Part shown: positions 8,396 to 17,325 of the stretch, piece after piece
Position numbering within the stretch: the first letter of the stretch is position 1
Layout: each line of letters begins with the position of its first letter
Assembly: GCA_035701265.1 (NCBI GenBank)
Contig: DASSNU010000021.1
Coordinates: forward strand, 310,001 to 374,000
DNA: 64,000 bases
DNA from: DASSNU01 sp035701265
GTDB taxonomy: Bacteria; Gemmatimonadota; Gemmatimonadetes; Gemmatimonadales; Gemmatimonadaceae
Direction of reading: 5' to 3'
Made by a program: the position numbers and the translations under genes
Notes under the pieces: generated by a model
The model's database searches: none
What the model saw: only the letters and a program-made list of their open reading frames with translations
What the model was told of the DNA's origin: nothing

Positions 8396-9288
8396 GCGAC
8401 GGCGTGCGCGACGCGCCACGGAGTACGTTGCCCGCCGACACGCTCCGCGCGCGCGTGGAGCAGCTCACCGCGAGCGCGGCGGGCGCACGCGCCGAGGACC
8501 TTGCCGCCGCGCGCGAGACGATCGATGCGCTGCTCGATGCGCTGGAGTCCGGTACCGTGCGCGCGGCGGAGCGCACGCCGGACGGCGCCTGGCGCGCAGT
8601 CCCGTGGGTGAAGCACGGGATCCTCCTGGCGTTCCGCGTCGGCACCATCCGCGACATGTCGCCGTCCCCGGATGCCGGTCCCTTCCGGTTCTTCGACAAG
8701 GACACGCTCCCTACGAGAGCGCTCGCGCTGAGCGACGGCGTGCGCCTGGTGCCCGGAGGCTCCACCATCCGGCGCGGTGCGTACGTGGCGCCAGGCACGG
8801 TGTGCATGCCGCCCATGTACGTGAACGTCGGCGCGTACGTCGGGACGGGGACCATGGTCGATTCGCACGCGCTCGTCGGCTCGTGCGCGCAGATCGGCGA
8901 GCGCGTGCATCTGAGCGCGGCGGCGCAGGTGGGAGGCGTGCTGGAGCCGGTGAACGCCACGCCCGTGGTGATCGAGGACGATGTGTTCGTGGGCGGGAAC
9001 TGCGGTGTGTACGAGGGGACGCTCGTACGCGAGCGTGCCGTGCTCGCCTCCGGTGTGCTCCTCACGCGCTCCACCCCGGTGTACGACCTGGTGCGCGAGA
9101 CGGTGCACCGCGCCATGGACGATGCCCCGCTCGAGATCCCCTCCGGCGCGGTGGTCGTCCCGGGCGCGCGTGGTGTGCGCTCCCCGTGGGGCGCGACGCA
9201 CGAGATCTCGCTCTACGCGCCGGTGATCGTGAAGTACCGCGATCCGGGCACCGACGCCGCTACCGCGCTGGAGCAATGGCTGCGCTGA
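8392..9288 (+). CDS. dapD: Tetrahydrodipicolinate N-succinyltransferase
   Basis: DapD transfers succinyl from succinyl-CoA to tetrahydrodipicolinate, committing the cell to the succinylase route of diaminopimelate synthesis. The left-handed beta-helix hexapeptide repeats are clear from about residue 115 on (GAYVAPGTVCMPP, GAYVGTGTMVDSHALVGSCAQIG, GVYEGTLV). The helical N-terminal domain contains the ILLAFRVGTI strand. The GTG start overlaps the dapA stop by 4 nt. At 298 residues it is slightly longer than the E. coli enzyme. No dapC or dapF candidate lies in this operon. Confidence 0.92.
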   Translation: MSDGVRDAPRSTLPADTLRARVEQLTASAAGARAEDLAAARETIDALLDALESGTVRAAERTPDGAWRAVPWVKHGILLAFRVGTIRDMSPSPDAGPFRFFDKDTLPTRALALSDGVRLVPGGSTIRRGAYVAPGTVCMPPMYVNVGAYVGTGTMVDSHALVGSCAQIGERVHLSAAAQVGGVLEPVNATPVVIEDDVFVGGNCGVYEGTLVRERAVLASGVLLTRSTPVYDLVRETVHRAMDDAPLEIPSGAVVVPGARGVRSPWGATHEISLYAPVIVKYRDPGTDAATALEQWLR

Positions 9289-10604
9289 CACGCCCGCTCC
9301 GCGTGGACGGCACGGTGCGCGTGCCGGGAGACAAGTCCATCTCGCATCGCGCGCTCCTCCTCGCCGCGCTCGCCACCGGACGCTCGCGCATCCGAGGCCT
9401 GCTCGACTCCCACGACGTGCGCTCCACGGCAGCGGTGCTGCGGAGCTACGGCGTTGCGGTGCCTCCGGTGGGGGACGAGATGATCGTCGAAGGGCACGGC
9501 GCGTCCTCCTTCCAGCAGCCGTCCACGCAGCTCGACTGCGGGAACAGCGGCACCACCGTGCGGCTCACGTCGGGGATCGCTGCCGCGCTTCCGCTCACGA
9601 GCGAATTCGTGGGAGATGCGAGCCTGAGCCGCCGGCCGATGGGACGCGTCGCCCGCCCCCTCCGCGCGATGGGCGCCGTGGTCGAGTTCCCCGGCAGCGA
9701 AGGGCCCAACGGCGCCTCCGCGCGGGAAACGCTTCCCATGCGCGTGATGGGCCGCGCGCTGCGCTCCGTCGAATGGGAAACCGAAGTGGCCAGCGCGCAA
9801 GTGAAGAGCGCCATTCTCCTGGCGGGCGTCAGCGCGGGCGTGCCGGTGCTGGTGCGGGAGCCCGTGCGCACGCGCGACCACACGGAGCGGATGTTGGGCG
9901 AGATGGGTGCGACGGTCGAGGCGATCGACAGCACGGTGGTCGTCCGCCCGCCCACCGGCGGGCGCCTCGCGCCGCTCGACCTTGCCGTACCGGGCGACCC
10001 GTCGTCCGCCGCCTTCTTCGTGACGCTCGCCCTCCTGGCCGATGCCGGAACGCTCGAGCTGCCCGACGTCTGCCTCAACGTCACGCGCACCGGTTTTCTT
10101 CGCGCAGTGCGGCAGATGGGAGCGCGCGTCGAGACGGCCGTGGGCGAGCCGCAGGGTGGCGAGCCGGTCGGCACGCTGCGCGTCTCGCCGCCCTCCTCAC
10201 CCCTGCGGGCGATCTCGGTGGGTGCGCGCGACGTTCCGGCCATGATCGACGAGATCCCCCTCCTCGCCTGCCTGGCCGCGCGCGCCGATGGGACGACGGA
10301 GATCTCCGGCGCGCAGGAGCTGCGTGTGAAGGAGAGCGACCGCATCGCCACCGTGGTCGCCAATCTCCGCGCCATCGGTGTGGATGCCGAGGAGCGCCCC
10401 GATGGGATGCTGGTCCACGGAACGCAGGCGCCCCTGGCCGGCGAGGTGCGCACCGCGGGCGACCATCGCATCGCGATGGCGTTCGGCGTGCTCGGTGCGG
10501 CAACGGGTCGCGCCGTGACCGTGGACGACCCCGCGTGCGCCGACGTGTCCTTCCCCGGCTTCTGGGACACGCTCCGCCGCCTCACGCACGCGGCGGGGCG
10601 CTGA
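9276..10604 (+). CDS. aroA: 3-phosphoshikimate 1-carboxyvinyltransferase (EPSP synthase)
   Basis: The enzyme joins shikimate-3-phosphate and phosphoenolpyruvate in the pathway to aromatic amino acids. Motifs: VPGDKSISHRALLL near the N-terminus (Lys and Arg ligands), DCGNSGTTVRL, RPMGR, and the C-terminal RVKESDRIATV and GDHRIAMA segments. At 442 residues it has normal length. The ATG at 9276 overlaps the end of dapD by 13 nt. Its place between dapD and cmk looks like an operon of convenience; aroA-cmk neighbourhood is common in bacteria. Confidence 0.94.
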   Translation: MAALTRPLRVDGTVRVPGDKSISHRALLLAALATGRSRIRGLLDSHDVRSTAAVLRSYGVAVPPVGDEMIVEGHGASSFQQPSTQLDCGNSGTTVRLTSGIAAALPLTSEFVGDASLSRRPMGRVARPLRAMGAVVEFPGSEGPNGASARETLPMRVMGRALRSVEWETEVASAQVKSAILLAGVSAGVPVLVREPVRTRDHTERMLGEMGATVEAIDSTVVVRPPTGGRLAPLDLAVPGDPSSAAFFVTLALLADAGTLELPDVCLNVTRTGFLRAVRQMGARVETAVGEPQGGEPVGTLRVSPPSSPLRAISVGARDVPAMIDEIPLLACLAARADGTTEISGAQELRVKESDRIATVVANLRAIGVDAEERPDGMLVHGTQAPLAGEVRTAGDHRIAMAFGVLGAATGRAVTVDDPACADVSFPGFWDTLRRLTHAAGR

Positions 10605-11320
10605 TGGTGGACGCGCACCGCGGCCCGAACGCGCCGGGTTCTCCCACGCACGCCTCCGCCCGAGCGTTCGTGGTCGCCATCGACGGGCCGGCGGCATCGG
10701 GGAAGTCGTCCACGGCCCGCATGGTGGCCGAGCGGCTCGGCGTGCTGCACATCGACTCCGGCTCGCTCTACCGCGCCGCAACGGCGGCGGTTCTCTCCGC
10801 GCACCCGGGCGCCGAGTGGGGCGAGGCGGAGGTCCTCGCTGCCGCCAGAGGCGTATGCCTCGCTCCCGACACTGCGGCGCGCGCCATGATCCCCTTACTC
10901 GGCGATCGCCCGCTCGGCGAGGAGATCCGCAGCGCGCTGGTGACGCAGCACGTCTCACGCGTGGCGCAGATGCCCGGGGTGCGCGAATGGGTGAACGACG
11001 CGGTGCGCTGCGCGGCGGTGGGGCGGAGCGTGGTGGTGGACGGGCGGGACATCGGCACCGTCGTCTTCCCCGACGCCCGGGTGAAGATCTTCCTCGTGGC
11101 AGATCCCTGGGAACGGGCGCGGCGGCGTCTCTTGCAGCGATCGGCGCGAGCGCCCACGGACGAGGAGATCGCCGCCGAGACGGAACGACTCGTGCGGAGA
11201 GACGCGATGGATGCCACGCAGACCGTTCAGGCGCGTGATGCGATCCTGGTGGACACGACCCACCTGACACAGGAGGAGCAGGTGGATCGGATCGTTGCGT
11301 TGGCGCATGCGGCCGGTTGA
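10604..11320 (+). CDS. cmk: Cytidylate kinase
   Basis: This kinase phosphorylates CMP and dCMP with ATP. It has the P-loop DGPAASGKSSTA (about residues 25-36), the DSGSLYRA nucleotide-monophosphate motif and VVDGRDIGTVVFPDA, all diagnostic. About 20 extra residues precede the P-loop domain, so an internal start is possible, but the ATG overlapping the aroA stop by one base is the simplest choice. It ends the lysine/aromatic operon: the next promoter begins inside its last codons and drives rpsA, a cmk-rpsA order also found in many proteobacteria. Confidence 0.92.
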   Translation: MVDAHRGPNAPGSPTHASARAFVVAIDGPAASGKSSTARMVAERLGVLHIDSGSLYRAATAAVLSAHPGAEWGEAEVLAAARGVCLAPDTAARAMIPLLGDRPLGEEIRSALVTQHVSRVAQMPGVREWVNDAVRCAAVGRSVVVDGRDIGTVVFPDARVKIFLVADPWERARRRLLQRSARAPTDEEIAAETERLVRRDAMDATQTVQARDAILVDTTHLTQEEQVDRIVALAHAAG

Positions 11321-11345
11321 CCCAAGATTTGGCCGCACCTATATT
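11317..11345 (+). promoter_or_regulatory. Strong sigma-70-type promoter of rpsA
   Basis: TTGACC (11317-11322), exactly 17 nt, then TATATT (11340-11345) form one of the best -35/-10 pairs in the window, inside an unusually A/T-rich patch. The -35 box overlaps the cmk stop codon. The expected start is near 11352, leaving a 5' leader of about 130 nt before rpsA. Confidence 0.7.
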
Positions 11346-11356
11346 TAAAGGCTTAC

Positions 11357-11406
11357 CGTTCGCGTCAGGTCGAGGGTCCTCTGTGTAACCTCGGCAGGCG
11401 CGAACG
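11357..11406 (+). promoter_or_regulatory. Structured 5' leader of rpsA
   Basis: Just after the predicted start, CGTTCGCG (11357-11364) pairs with CGCGAACG (11399-11406), and inside that loop GTCGAGG (11369-11375) pairs with CCTCGGC (11389-11395) with one G-U. Nested stems in a ribosomal protein leader are the usual form of autogenous control, and S1 is known to repress its own translation in E. coli; a role here is inference. Confidence 0.4.
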
Positions 11407-11482
11407 TCCTGGTATCACATCACCCTTCAACCTCGGTGCGGCGAGCCGATCCAATCCGCACATCAGGAGACGCCCCTTACCC

Positions 11483-13372
11483 ATGTCCGAGCTTCAGACC
11501 ACGAGCGCCACGATTCCGATCCCCTCCGAGGAAAAGCGCGCCGCGCAGCGCAACGAGATCCGCCTGTTCTCCCGCCGCGATGACCGGTGGGACGAGGAGG
11601 AGTACTCCGAGGAAGAGCAGCAGCGGATGCTCGAGATGTACAACGGCACGCTGGCTTCCATCGACGAAGGGGAAATCGTCAAGAGCCGGGTGCTGGACAT
11701 CCGCGACAACGTCGTCGTCCTCGACATCGGCTTCAAGTCCGAAGGGACGGTGCCGCTGGAGGAGTTCAAGGATCACCCGGATCTCAAGCCCGGCGACGAG
11801 GTCGAGGTGCTGCTCGAGCATCTCGAGGACGCCGAGGGCTCCGTCGTCCTGTCCAAGAAGAAGGCGGACTTCATGCGCGTGTGGGAGCGCATCCGTCTGG
11901 CCTACGAGAACGACGAGCCGGTGGAAGGAACGCTGGTCAAGAAGATCAAGGGCGGCGTGGTGGTGGACCTGATGGGGGTGGATGCGTTCCTCCCCGGGTC
12001 GCAGATCGCCCTCCGTCGCGTTCCCAACATCGACGAGCTGCTCGGCGACAAGTACGAGTTCAAGATCATCAAGCTCAACAAGCGCCGCCGCAACATCGTC
12101 GTCTCGCGCCGCGTGATCCTCGAGACCGAGCGCGCGGGGAAGCGCGAGAAGCTCATGAAGGAGCTGGCCAAGGACCAGGTCCGCAAGGGCGTCGTGAAAA
12201 ACATCACCGACTTCGGTGCGTTCATCGACCTGGGCGGTGTGGACGGCCTGCTCCACATCACCGACATGTCGTGGGGGCGCATCTCGCACCCCAGCGAGTT
12301 GGTGCACATCGGGCAGGAGCTCGAGGTCAAGGTTCTCGACATCGATTGGGAGCGCGAGCGCATCTCGCTCGGCCTCAAGCAGCTCCAGGCGTATCCGTGG
12401 AAGGACGTGGCGGAGAAGTATCCGGTCGGCACGCGCGTGCACGGCAAGGTCGTCTCCATCACCAACTACGGCGCGTTCATCGAGCTGGAGCCAGGGATCG
12501 AAGGGCTCGTCCATATCAGCGAGATGAGCTGGACGCGCAACGTGCGGCACCCGTCCAAGCTGGTGTCTATCGGCGAGGTGATCGAGGCCGTCGTGCTCAA
12601 GGTGGATCCGTCGGAGGAGAAGATCTCCCTCGGCATGAAGCAGACGGAGCAGGACCCGTGGGTCGTACTGCCGTACAAGTATCCCGTGGGAACGCGGCTC
12701 TCCGGCAAGGTGCGGAACCTCACCTCCTTCGGTGCCTTCGTGGAGATCGAAGCGGGGATCGATGGGCTGATCCACATCTCCGACATGTCGTGGACCAAGC
12801 GGATCCAGCACCCGTCGGAGGTGGTGAAGAAGGGAGACACGGTCGACGTCGTCATCCTGAACATCGACGCCGAGAGCAAGCGGATCTCCCTGGGGCTCAA
12901 GCAGGCTACCGAGGATCCCTGGCTCCGCATCGGTGAGACGTATCCGGTGGGGACGGAGATCTCCGGCAGCGTGGTCCGGCTCATGGACAAGGGCGTCGTG
13001 GTCGATATCGGCAACGACATCGAAGGGTTCGTTCCGGTGAGCCATCTGAACGCGGGTTCGCCCGTGGAGGAGCCGGGAGACCTGGCGTACGAGGGGATGC
13101 GGCTCGACATGCGCATTCTCGAGGTGGACCCGATCCACCGCCGGATCGTGCTCACCGTGACGCACATTCCCGAGGATCAGCCACCGCGTCCGGAGACCAC
13201 GCAGGCTGCCGCCGCTCAGGCGATCGAGACGGACGAGGCGGAGAGCACCGATGCCGAGCCGACGGAAGGCCCCGTGGCCACCGGCGGCGCGAGCGCGGCG
13301 GCAGCGGGCGACCTTGCGCCGGAGGAAAACGACGAGGGAGAGAGCGCCACGCCGGAGGACGGCGAGGCGTAA
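11483..13372 (+). CDS. rpsA: 30S ribosomal protein S1
   Basis: S1 recruits and unfolds mRNA on the small subunit. Six S1 (OB-fold) domains can be read: near residues 50-120 and 135-205 (divergent, ribosome-binding type), then 220-290, 305-378, 390-463 and 475-555, the middle ones with the typical GAF(I/V)-GLxHIS-MSW pattern. The last 75 residues are an acidic, Ala/Glu/Thr-rich tail. At 629 residues it is longer than E. coli S1 (557), mostly because of the tails. The ATG at 11483 follows CAGGAGACG at a somewhat long spacing; the N-terminus MSELQTTSATIPIPSEEKR is unremarkable. Confidence 0.95.
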   Translation: MSELQTTSATIPIPSEEKRAAQRNEIRLFSRRDDRWDEEEYSEEEQQRMLEMYNGTLASIDEGEIVKSRVLDIRDNVVVLDIGFKSEGTVPLEEFKDHPDLKPGDEVEVLLEHLEDAEGSVVLSKKKADFMRVWERIRLAYENDEPVEGTLVKKIKGGVVVDLMGVDAFLPGSQIALRRVPNIDELLGDKYEFKIIKLNKRRRNIVVSRRVILETERAGKREKLMKELAKDQVRKGVVKNITDFGAFIDLGGVDGLLHITDMSWGRISHPSELVHIGQELEVKVLDIDWERERISLGLKQLQAYPWKDVAEKYPVGTRVHGKVVSITNYGAFIELEPGIEGLVHISEMSWTRNVRHPSKLVSIGEVIEAVVLKVDPSEEKISLGMKQTEQDPWVVLPYKYPVGTRLSGKVRNLTSFGAFVEIEAGIDGLIHISDMSWTKRIQHPSEVVKKGDTVDVVILNIDAESKRISLGLKQATEDPWLRIGETYPVGTEISGSVVRLMDKGVVVDIGNDIEGFVPVSHLNAGSPVEEPGDLAYEGMRLDMRILEVDPIHRRIVLTVTHIPEDQPPRPETTQAAAAQAIETDEAESTDAEPTEGPVATGGASAAAAGDLAPEENDEGESATPEDGEA

Positions 13373-13380
13373 GGTGCGCG

Positions 13381-13402
13381 GTGCAGCCTGCTACGGCTGC
13401 AC
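13381..13402. terminator. Perfect 8-bp hairpin at the rpsA / membrane-protein convergence
   Basis: GTGCAGCC (13381-13388), a TGCTAC loop and GGCTGCAC (13395-13402). The loop contains the start of the stop codon of the minus-strand gene. It has no T-run in either direction; it probably marks transcript ends of both genes. Confidence 0.5.
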
Positions 13403-13801
13403 GGTAGCGTCGGCTGGCGGGGCCTCCGGTGGGGGCCCCGCTTTCACATCGCCGCTCGATCCACCGTTTCCGCGCCGGCGCAGAAGCCAGCGGACGACCA
13501 GCACGGCGAGGATGATCGGCAGCGCGATCTTGAGCAGCAGCACTCCGATCACGAGCACGGCGACGACGCTCGCCAGCACGACGCCCACCAGGCCGGCCAC
13601 GAGGAGCGCAGGAAGTCCCACCGCGGCGAGAAGCAGCGCGATCGGCGCGCCGATTACCGCGAGCACGGCAAGCAACGGGAGCCCCAACCCTTTGAGCAGA
13701 AAGGTGAGTGGGAGCGCGAGCGCCACGAGGAAGCCCAGCAGCCCTCCCACCGTGCGCTTGAGAAACCAGCCGGCAAGCACCGCCTTGAGCGCCGTCAACA
13801 T
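13391..13801 (-). CDS. Small multi-pass membrane protein, unknown function
   Basis: There is no family I can name. The 136-residue product begins MLTALKAVLAGWFLKRTVGG and is then almost entirely hydrophobic, with three to four membrane segments (about 16-35, 37-58, 60-84 and 86-108) rich in Leu, Val, Ala and Gly, followed by WLLRRRG and a short Pro/Gly-rich tail on the outside of the last helix. The ATG at 13801 is supported by a strong GGAGGGAGGG Shine-Dalgarno 6 nt upstream, which makes it a real gene despite low complexity. It converges on rpsA with 18 nt between stop codons. Confidence 0.6.
   Translation of the reverse strand: MLTALKAVLAGWFLKRTVGGLLGFLVALALPLTFLLKGLGLPLLAVLAVIGAPIALLLAAVGLPALLVAGLVGVVLASVVAVLVIGVLLLKIALPIILAVLVVRWLLRRRGNGGSSGDVKAGPPPEAPPADATVQP
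13417..13441 (+). terminator. rpsA terminator inside the end of the opposite gene
   Basis: GCGGGGCC (13417-13424), a 9-nt loop and GGCCCCGC (13434-13441) followed by TTTC. On the plus strand it has the form of a weak intrinsic terminator for rpsA, 45 nt after its stop, but it lies within the coding sequence for the Pro-rich tail of the convergent membrane protein. Confidence 0.45.
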
Positions 13802-14084
13802 GAATCCCTCCCTCCGCCAGATCCGCTGCGTGGATGCGAACCTGCTACGCGCGCCCGTCCGCGTCGTACGGCCGGAGTGCGCCGGTTCGCTCTGCATCCC
13901 CCTACGCGCGAGCCCTGGGGAGGTTTCAGCGCGCGACCGCGCGTAGGGCCAGCGCTCATGCGTGGCGCCCGAGCTCGTACGGCGTGAACCCGCGCCAGGG
14001 TGCCGAGTGGCACGGCGTTCAGCACGACGATGTAGGCCTATCAGGCTGGATACCTTGTCCGTCGGGCCGTAGCTTACCGCCGCG
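13802..14084. other. 283-nt divergent intergenic region
   Basis: It separates the minus-strand membrane protein from the carboxylase operon. Next to the left gene lies its Shine-Dalgarno. At the right end TAGCTT (14070-14075) is 9 nt before the carboxyltransferase ATG and could be a -10 box for a nearly leaderless transcript, but no good -35 box precedes it. No RNA gene or repeat was recognised. Confidence 0.3.
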
Positions 14085-15635
14085 ATGACCATGCGGGAGA
14101 AACTCGAGCTCCTCGAGCGCCGCCGCGCCGAGTCCGAGCTCGGCGGTGGGGAGCGGCGCCTCCAGGCGCAGCACGAGAAGGGGAAGCTGTCGGCGCGCGA
14201 GCGGTTGGACGTCCTGCTCGACGACGGCACGTTCGTGGAGCTGGACCGCTTCGTCACGCACCGCAGCTCGGACTTCGGGCTCGACGCGCAGCGCGTCTAC
14301 GGCGACGGCGTGGTGACCGGCTACGGGCGCATCGATGGGCGGCTGGTCTACGCCTTCTCGCAGGACTTCACCGTCTTTGGCGGATCGCTCTCCGAGGCGC
14401 ACGCGGAGAAGATCTGCAAGATCATGGATCTGGCGGTGCGCAACGGCGCGCCGGTGATCGGCCTCAACGACTCCGGCGGCGCGCGCATCCAGGAAGGTGT
14501 CGTCTCCCTGGGGGGCTACGCGGACATCTTCCTCCGCAACACGCTCGCCTCCGGCGTGGTGCCGCAGATCTCGGCCATCCTGGGGCCGTGCGCGGGAGGC
14601 GCGGTGTACTCGCCGGCGATCACCGACTTCGTGTACATGGTACGCGGCACGTCGTACATGTTCGTCACCGGCCCGAACGTGGTGAAGACGGTGACGCATG
14701 AAGACGTCACCATGGAAGAGCTGGGAGGCGCCGACACGCACGCAGGCACCTCGGGCGTGGCGCACTTCGTGTTCGACTCCGAGCTCGCCTGCCTGGAAGC
14801 CATCCGCCGGCTGTTCCGCTACATCCCCTCGAACAACCTGGAGGATCCGCCGCGCGGGAGCGGCACCGACCCCGCCACACGGCGCGACGAGGCGTTGCTC
14901 GATGTGGTGCCCGACAACCCGAACAAGCCGTACGACATGCGCGACGTGCTCAAGCGTGTCGTGGACGACGGCGAGTTCTACGAAGTGCACAGCGACTACG
15001 CGCAGAACATCATCTGCGGCTTCGCGCACCTGGGTGGGATGAGCGTGGGGATCGTGGCCAACCAGCCCGCGGTGCTGGCCGGCGTGCTGGACATCACCGC
15101 GTCGCTCAAGGGGGCGCGATTCATTCGCTTCTGCGATGCGTTCAACATTCCTCTCGTTACGTTCGAGGACGTTCCCGGCTTTCTGCCAGGCGTGGCGCAG
15201 GAGCATGGCGGGATCATCAAGCACGGCGCGAAGCTGCTCTTCGCCTACTGCGAGGCCACCGTCCCCAAGCTCACCGTCATCACGCGCAAGGCGTACGGCG
15301 GTGCGTACGACGTGATGAGCTCCAAGCACATCCGCGGCGACTTCAACGTGGCGTGGCCCACCGCGGAGATCGCGGTGATGGGCCCGAAGGGGGCAGTGGA
15401 GATCCTCTTCCGCAAGGAGATCGGCGAGAGCGACGATCCGCAGCGCGCCACCGACGCGCGGATCGAGGAGTACCGCGAGAAGTTCGCGCATCCGTACATC
15501 GCCGCCGCGCGCGGGTACGTGGACGACATCATCGATCCGCGCGACACGCGCGCGCGACTCATCGATGCGCTCGCCACGCTGCAATCCAAGCGCGACAAGA
15601 ATCCGCCGAAAAAGCACGGGAACATCCCGCTGTGA
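14085..15635 (+). CDS. pccB: Acyl-CoA (propionyl-CoA type) carboxylase, carboxyltransferase subunit
   Basis: This subunit moves the carboxyl group from carboxybiotin to propionyl- or acetyl-CoA. The 516-residue chain contains both crotonase-fold halves: the first with DSGGARIQEGVVSLGGYADIF-type acyl-CoA pocket residues (read here as NDSGGARIQEG near 128-138), the second with FEDVPGFLPGVAQEHGGII. The opening KLELLERRRAE and KLSARERLDVLLDDGTF are standard for the PccB family. The ATG has no clear Shine-Dalgarno. A separate biotin carboxylase and biotin carrier follow in the same operon, so this is a three-subunit enzyme. The acyl-CoA preferred cannot be told; PccB-like is the closest description. 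Confidence 0.88.
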   Translation: MTMREKLELLERRRAESELGGGERRLQAQHEKGKLSARERLDVLLDDGTFVELDRFVTHRSSDFGLDAQRVYGDGVVTGYGRIDGRLVYAFSQDFTVFGGSLSEAHAEKICKIMDLAVRNGAPVIGLNDSGGARIQEGVVSLGGYADIFLRNTLASGVVPQISAILGPCAGGAVYSPAITDFVYMVRGTSYMFVTGPNVVKTVTHEDVTMEELGGADTHAGTSGVAHFVFDSELACLEAIRRLFRYIPSNNLEDPPRGSGTDPATRRDEALLDVVPDNPNKPYDMRDVLKRVVDDGEFYEVHSDYAQNIICGFAHLGGMSVGIVANQPAVLAGVLDITASLKGARFIRFCDAFNIPLVTFEDVPGFLPGVAQEHGGIIKHGAKLLFAYCEATVPKLTVITRKAYGGAYDVMSSKHIRGDFNVAWPTAEIAVMGPKGAVEILFRKEIGESDDPQRATDARIEEYREKFAHPYIAAARGYVDDIIDPRDTRARLIDALATLQSKRDKNPPKKHGNIPL

Positions 15636-15765
15636 GGAGGCGGGCGCACATCTTCCGGCGCACGAGATCTGTGGTCACGCGCACCGCTCCAGCGGCGCGC
15701 GGCGCAATCCTCGCCGCTCGTTGGCTGAGCGCTGTCGCCGTGCTGAACACGCACGCAACGTCCTG

Positions 15766-17325
15766 ATGTTCTCCACCATCCTCATCGCCAACCGCGGCGA
15801 GATCGCGCTCCGGATCATCCGCGCCTGCCAGGAGCTGGGGGTGCGGGCCGTCGCCGTCTACAGCGAGGCCGACGCCGCCGCACCGCACGTCCGCGAGGCG
15901 GACGCGGCGGTGTGCATCGGTGCACCGCCGTCGAGCGAGAGCTACCTGCGGGGCGACCGGATCATCGAGGCGGCGCGCACCATGGGCGCCGAGGCCATCC
16001 ACCCGGGGTACGGGTTTCTCTCCGAGCGCGAGCCGTTCGCGCGCGCGGTGCGCGATGCCGGGCTCGTCTTCATCGGCCCGCCGCCGGAAGCCATCGCCGC
16101 CATGGGGAGCAAGACGGCGGCGCGCCAACTCGCGGTGAGCGCGGGAGTGCCGGTCGTCCCCGGCACCACCGAAGCGGTGCGCGACGCGGATGAGGCGCTC
16201 GGGATCGCCCAGCAGTTCGGCTTTCCCGTGCTGCTCAAGGCGGCCGCCGGCGGTGGAGGGAAGGGGATGCGCGTGGTGCGCGCTGCCGCGGAGCTGAGCG
16301 CGTCGCTGGACGCCGCGCGGCGCGAGGCGCGCAACGCGTTCGGCGACGACGCGGTGTACGTCGAGAAGTACATCGAGGGGCCGCGCCACGTCGAGATCCA
16401 GGTGCTCGGCGACCAGCACGGCACCATGCTCTCTCTGGGTGAGCGCGAGTGCTCCGTCCAGCGGCGGCACCAGAAGATGATCGAGGAGGCGCCGAGCGTG
16501 GCGGTGACGCCGGAGCTCCGCCGTGCGTTGGGAGAGACGGCGGTGCGCGCTGCGCGCGCGGCGGGGTACGTGAACGCGGGCACCTGCGAGTTCCTGCTCG
16601 ACCGTGACGGCAAGTTCTACTTTCTCGAAATGAACACGCGGCTGCAGGTGGAGCATCCGGTCACCGAGCTGGTGACGGGGATCGACATCGTGCAGTGGCA
16701 GATCCGCATCGCCGCCGGCGAGCGGCTCCCCTTCACGCAGGAGGAGATCGCCCCGCGCGGCTGGGCCATCGAGTGCCGGATCACGAGCGAGGATCCCACG
16801 AACAACTTCCTCCCCTCCACAGGCGAGATCACGTATCTGCGGCTGCCAGGTGGACCGGGCGTGCGGTGGGACGGCGGCGTGGGGATGGGGACGGAAGTGG
16901 GGCTCTTTTACGACCCGATGCTCGCCAAGCTCATCGTGTGGGCGCCCACGCGCGAAGCGGCGATCGCACGGATGCACCGCGCGCTGCTCGAGCTCACCAT
17001 CGATGGGCTGGACACCTCGCGCGACTTTCACTTGCGAGTCATGGAGGACGGCGAGTTCCGGCGCGGGGCGATCGACATCCAGTGGCTGGAGCGGCGGCTG
17101 GCCGACCTCACGCACGTCGTGCCGCCTGCGGAGCACGTGCGCGTAGCGGCCATCGCTGCCGCGCTGCTCGCCCATCGCGATCGCACCGCGCGTGTGGTAG
17201 CGGGCGCGCGCGCGGCGGGCGCGACGAATGGTGCGGCGAATGGGAGCGGTGGTGCTCAGGAGAATCACGCCACGGGGTCCGACGCGTGGCGGCGCGCGGC
17301 GCGTATCGAGGGCGTGGGGTCGTGA
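15766..17325 (+). CDS. accC: Biotin carboxylase subunit of acyl-CoA carboxylase
   Basis: The enzyme carboxylates biotin with bicarbonate and ATP. Order of parts: N-terminal ILIANRGEIALRIIRA, ATP-grasp domain with AAAGGGGKGMR (Gly-rich loop), YIEGPRHVEIQVLGD, and MNTRLQVEHPVTE with the catalytic Asn/Arg/Glu; then the C-terminal domain. The conserved core ends near residue 450; the remaining 70 residues are Ala/Arg/Gly-rich and low in complexity. The start ATG at 15766 gives a perfect family N-terminus. A 130-nt gap separates it from the carboxyltransferase gene and holds nothing I recognise. Confidence 0.93.
   Translation: MFSTILIANRGEIALRIIRACQELGVRAVAVYSEADAAAPHVREADAAVCIGAPPSSESYLRGDRIIEAARTMGAEAIHPGYGFLSEREPFARAVRDAGLVFIGPPPEAIAAMGSKTAARQLAVSAGVPVVPGTTEAVRDADEALGIAQQFGFPVLLKAAAGGGGKGMRVVRAAAELSASLDAARREARNAFGDDAVYVEKYIEGPRHVEIQVLGDQHGTMLSLGERECSVQRRHQKMIEEAPSVAVTPELRRALGETAVRAARAAGYVNAGTCEFLLDRDGKFYFLEMNTRLQVEHPVTELVTGIDIVQWQIRIAAGERLPFTQEEIAPRGWAIECRITSEDPTNNFLPSTGEITYLRLPGGPGVRWDGGVGMGTEVGLFYDPMLAKLIVWAPTREAAIARMHRALLELTIDGLDTSRDFHLRVMEDGEFRRGAIDIQWLERRLADLTHVVPPAEHVRVAAIAAALLAHRDRTARVVAGARAAGATNGAANGSGGAQENHATGSDAWRRAARIEGVGS

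Noticed and set aside
11477..13165. 562-codon minus-strand frame opposite rpsA
   Set aside because: Antisense of the repeated S1 domains; the apparent internal repeats in it are a mirror of those domains.
14008..14024. TGGCACG followed by TCAGC as a sigma-54 promoter before the carboxylase operon
   Set aside because: The GG to GC spacing is 11 rather than 10 nt, which sigma-54 holoenzyme does not tolerate well, and no activator gene or enhancer dyad is near.
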